Source: an uncultured Bdellovibrio sp.
GTDB taxonomy: Bacteria > Bdellovibrionota > Bdellovibrionia > Bdellovibrionales > Bdellovibrionaceae
Assembly (NCBI GenBank): GCA_946482355.1
Contig: CAMLRE010000173.1
Span: 1 to 5,473 of the forward strand
Reading direction: 5' to 3'
DNA: 5,473 nt
Part shown: positions 4,873 to 5,473 of the stretch, piece after piece
Layout of the letters: each line of letters starts with the position of its first letter
How positions within the stretch are numbered: position 1 is the stretch's first letter
Made by a program: the position numbers and the translations under genes
The notes under the pieces: model-generated
Seen by the model: only the letters and a program-made list of their open reading frames with translations
The model's database searches: none
What the model was told of the DNA's origin: nothing

Positions 4873-5473
4873 CTAAACCAGCTTAGAAAAAGTTTTATCT
4901 ATTTCTTTAGAAATATCGCCACCAGCTTCATAGGTTTCACGCCACACGTCAGTCTCGGCTATGATTTCAGTTAAGCCCTGAAGTTTTAAAAGTGAACGGC
5001 GTAAACGCTCAACAGTTTCTACTTCTTCAGGATTACGCGATTCAATAAGAGTCGCGCAAAGATTAATAACTTGTAATGGTGAATTCGCCCGGTCACGTAC
5101 TGCCAAGAATAATCTGGCTGCCCGTTCAAAAGCTTCGGCTTCAGCGCGGTTTTTTTCTAAATTCTGAATAAGACGTTTACGGTACGCACGGGCCCCTAAC
5201 ATCATCATTGAAATAAGACCATAAGTTAAAGTGGACCAGGGTTCACCTGTGACTCCTGTTAACGGAAACTGATCTTTTAAAAACATCCAAAAAGTGACTG
5301 CAAAAACTAACGAAACAAAAATTTCGCAAGCTGCAATCCACACACGGCCTGGCGATAACACCGCGATATAAATACATAAATACTGAAAAGGAATTAACGG
5401 CTGGCGCAGTTGCCCGAGTTGCAAGCCCAACGTCTCACCCATCCATGTTGTGATAATGAATGGCGCCGATAAA
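4873..5473 (-). CDS. Multi-pass membrane protein with degenerate histidine-kinase-like helical domain (N-terminus beyond window)
   Basis: The frame stays open to the right edge, so the visible 199 residues are a C-terminal part. The ATG at 5442 is internal or at best an alternative start, since in-frame codons before it read hydrophobic sequence (LSAPFIITTW). Numbering from that Met, membrane segments lie at about 15-31, 34-55 and 67-86. A charged helix follows (88-112), then RDRANSPLQVINL (116-128) and a second helix (137-162). This two-helix layout with N-x-P-L resembles the dimerisation/phosphoacceptor domain of sensor kinases (H-E-x-x-x-P-L). However, Asp117 stands where the phosphorylated His would be, and the protein stops about 60 residues later with no ATPase domain. 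It therefore cannot be a standard kinase; a membrane sensor, scaffold or partner protein is inferred. The AsmA-like gene follows 20 bases downstream, probably in one operon. Confidence 0.75.
   Translation of the reverse strand, partial: LSAPFIITTWMGETLGLQLGQLRQPLIPFQYLCIYIAVLSPGRVWIAACEIFVSLVFAVTFWMFLKDQFPLTGVTGEPWSTLTYGLISMMMLGARAYRKRLIQNLEKNRAEAEAFERAARLFLAVRDRANSPLQVINLCATLIESRNPEEVETVERLRRSLLKLQGLTEIIAETDVWRETYEAGGDISKEIDKTFSKLV

Noticed and set aside
4873..5473. Annotation as a functional sensor histidine kinase
   Set aside because: The phosphoacceptor His is absent (Asp in its place) and there is no N, G1 or G2 box of an ATPase domain before the stop codon.

Overview
The window looks like chromosomal DNA of a Gram-negative, moderately AT-rich bacterium, most plausibly a Bdellovibrio-like member of the Bdellovibrionota. 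This lineage is inferred from gene types and protein style: a lone type III glutamine synthetase, an AsmA/DUF748-like envelope protein and a small secreted protein of unknown family. It was not tested by any search. I see no insertion sequence, phage gene, CRISPR array, tRNA or rRNA, and the overall character is ordinary core or near-core chromosome.

Layout: bases 1-152 hold the 5' end of a minus-strand gene that runs off the left edge. It is divergent from the dominant gene, a complete type III glutamine synthetase (glnN, plus strand, 371-2614). The 218-base gap between them is dense in signals. It has two exact GCCCTAACCC copies spaced 21 bp apart, a perfect TATAAT box embedded in an imperfect palindrome, and a second related palindrome that would form a 5'-UTR hairpin just before the Shine-Dalgarno sequence. 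A 12-bp perfect hairpin (2622-2649) sits between glnN and the convergent gene at 2682-3221, which encodes a small predicted exported protein with four cysteines.

Everything from 2682 to the right edge is on the minus strand. In transcription order it runs: a membrane protein with a histidine-kinase-like but His-less helical tail (truncated by the window at 5473, ending at 4873); 20 bases later an AsmA/DUF748-like single-pass envelope protein (4852-3788); after a 160-base gap a 76-residue, very basic, GC-richer small protein (3627-3397); and after a 175-base gap the exported protein (3221-2682). The first two probably form one transcription unit. The last two have their own ribosome-binding sites and possible promoters.

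Functionally, glnN makes glutamine from glutamate, ammonium and ATP and is the only gene with a confident biochemical assignment. The rest are envelope-associated or unknown. The best candidates for something undescribed are the glnN control region, the degenerate kinase-like membrane protein, and the small basic protein.
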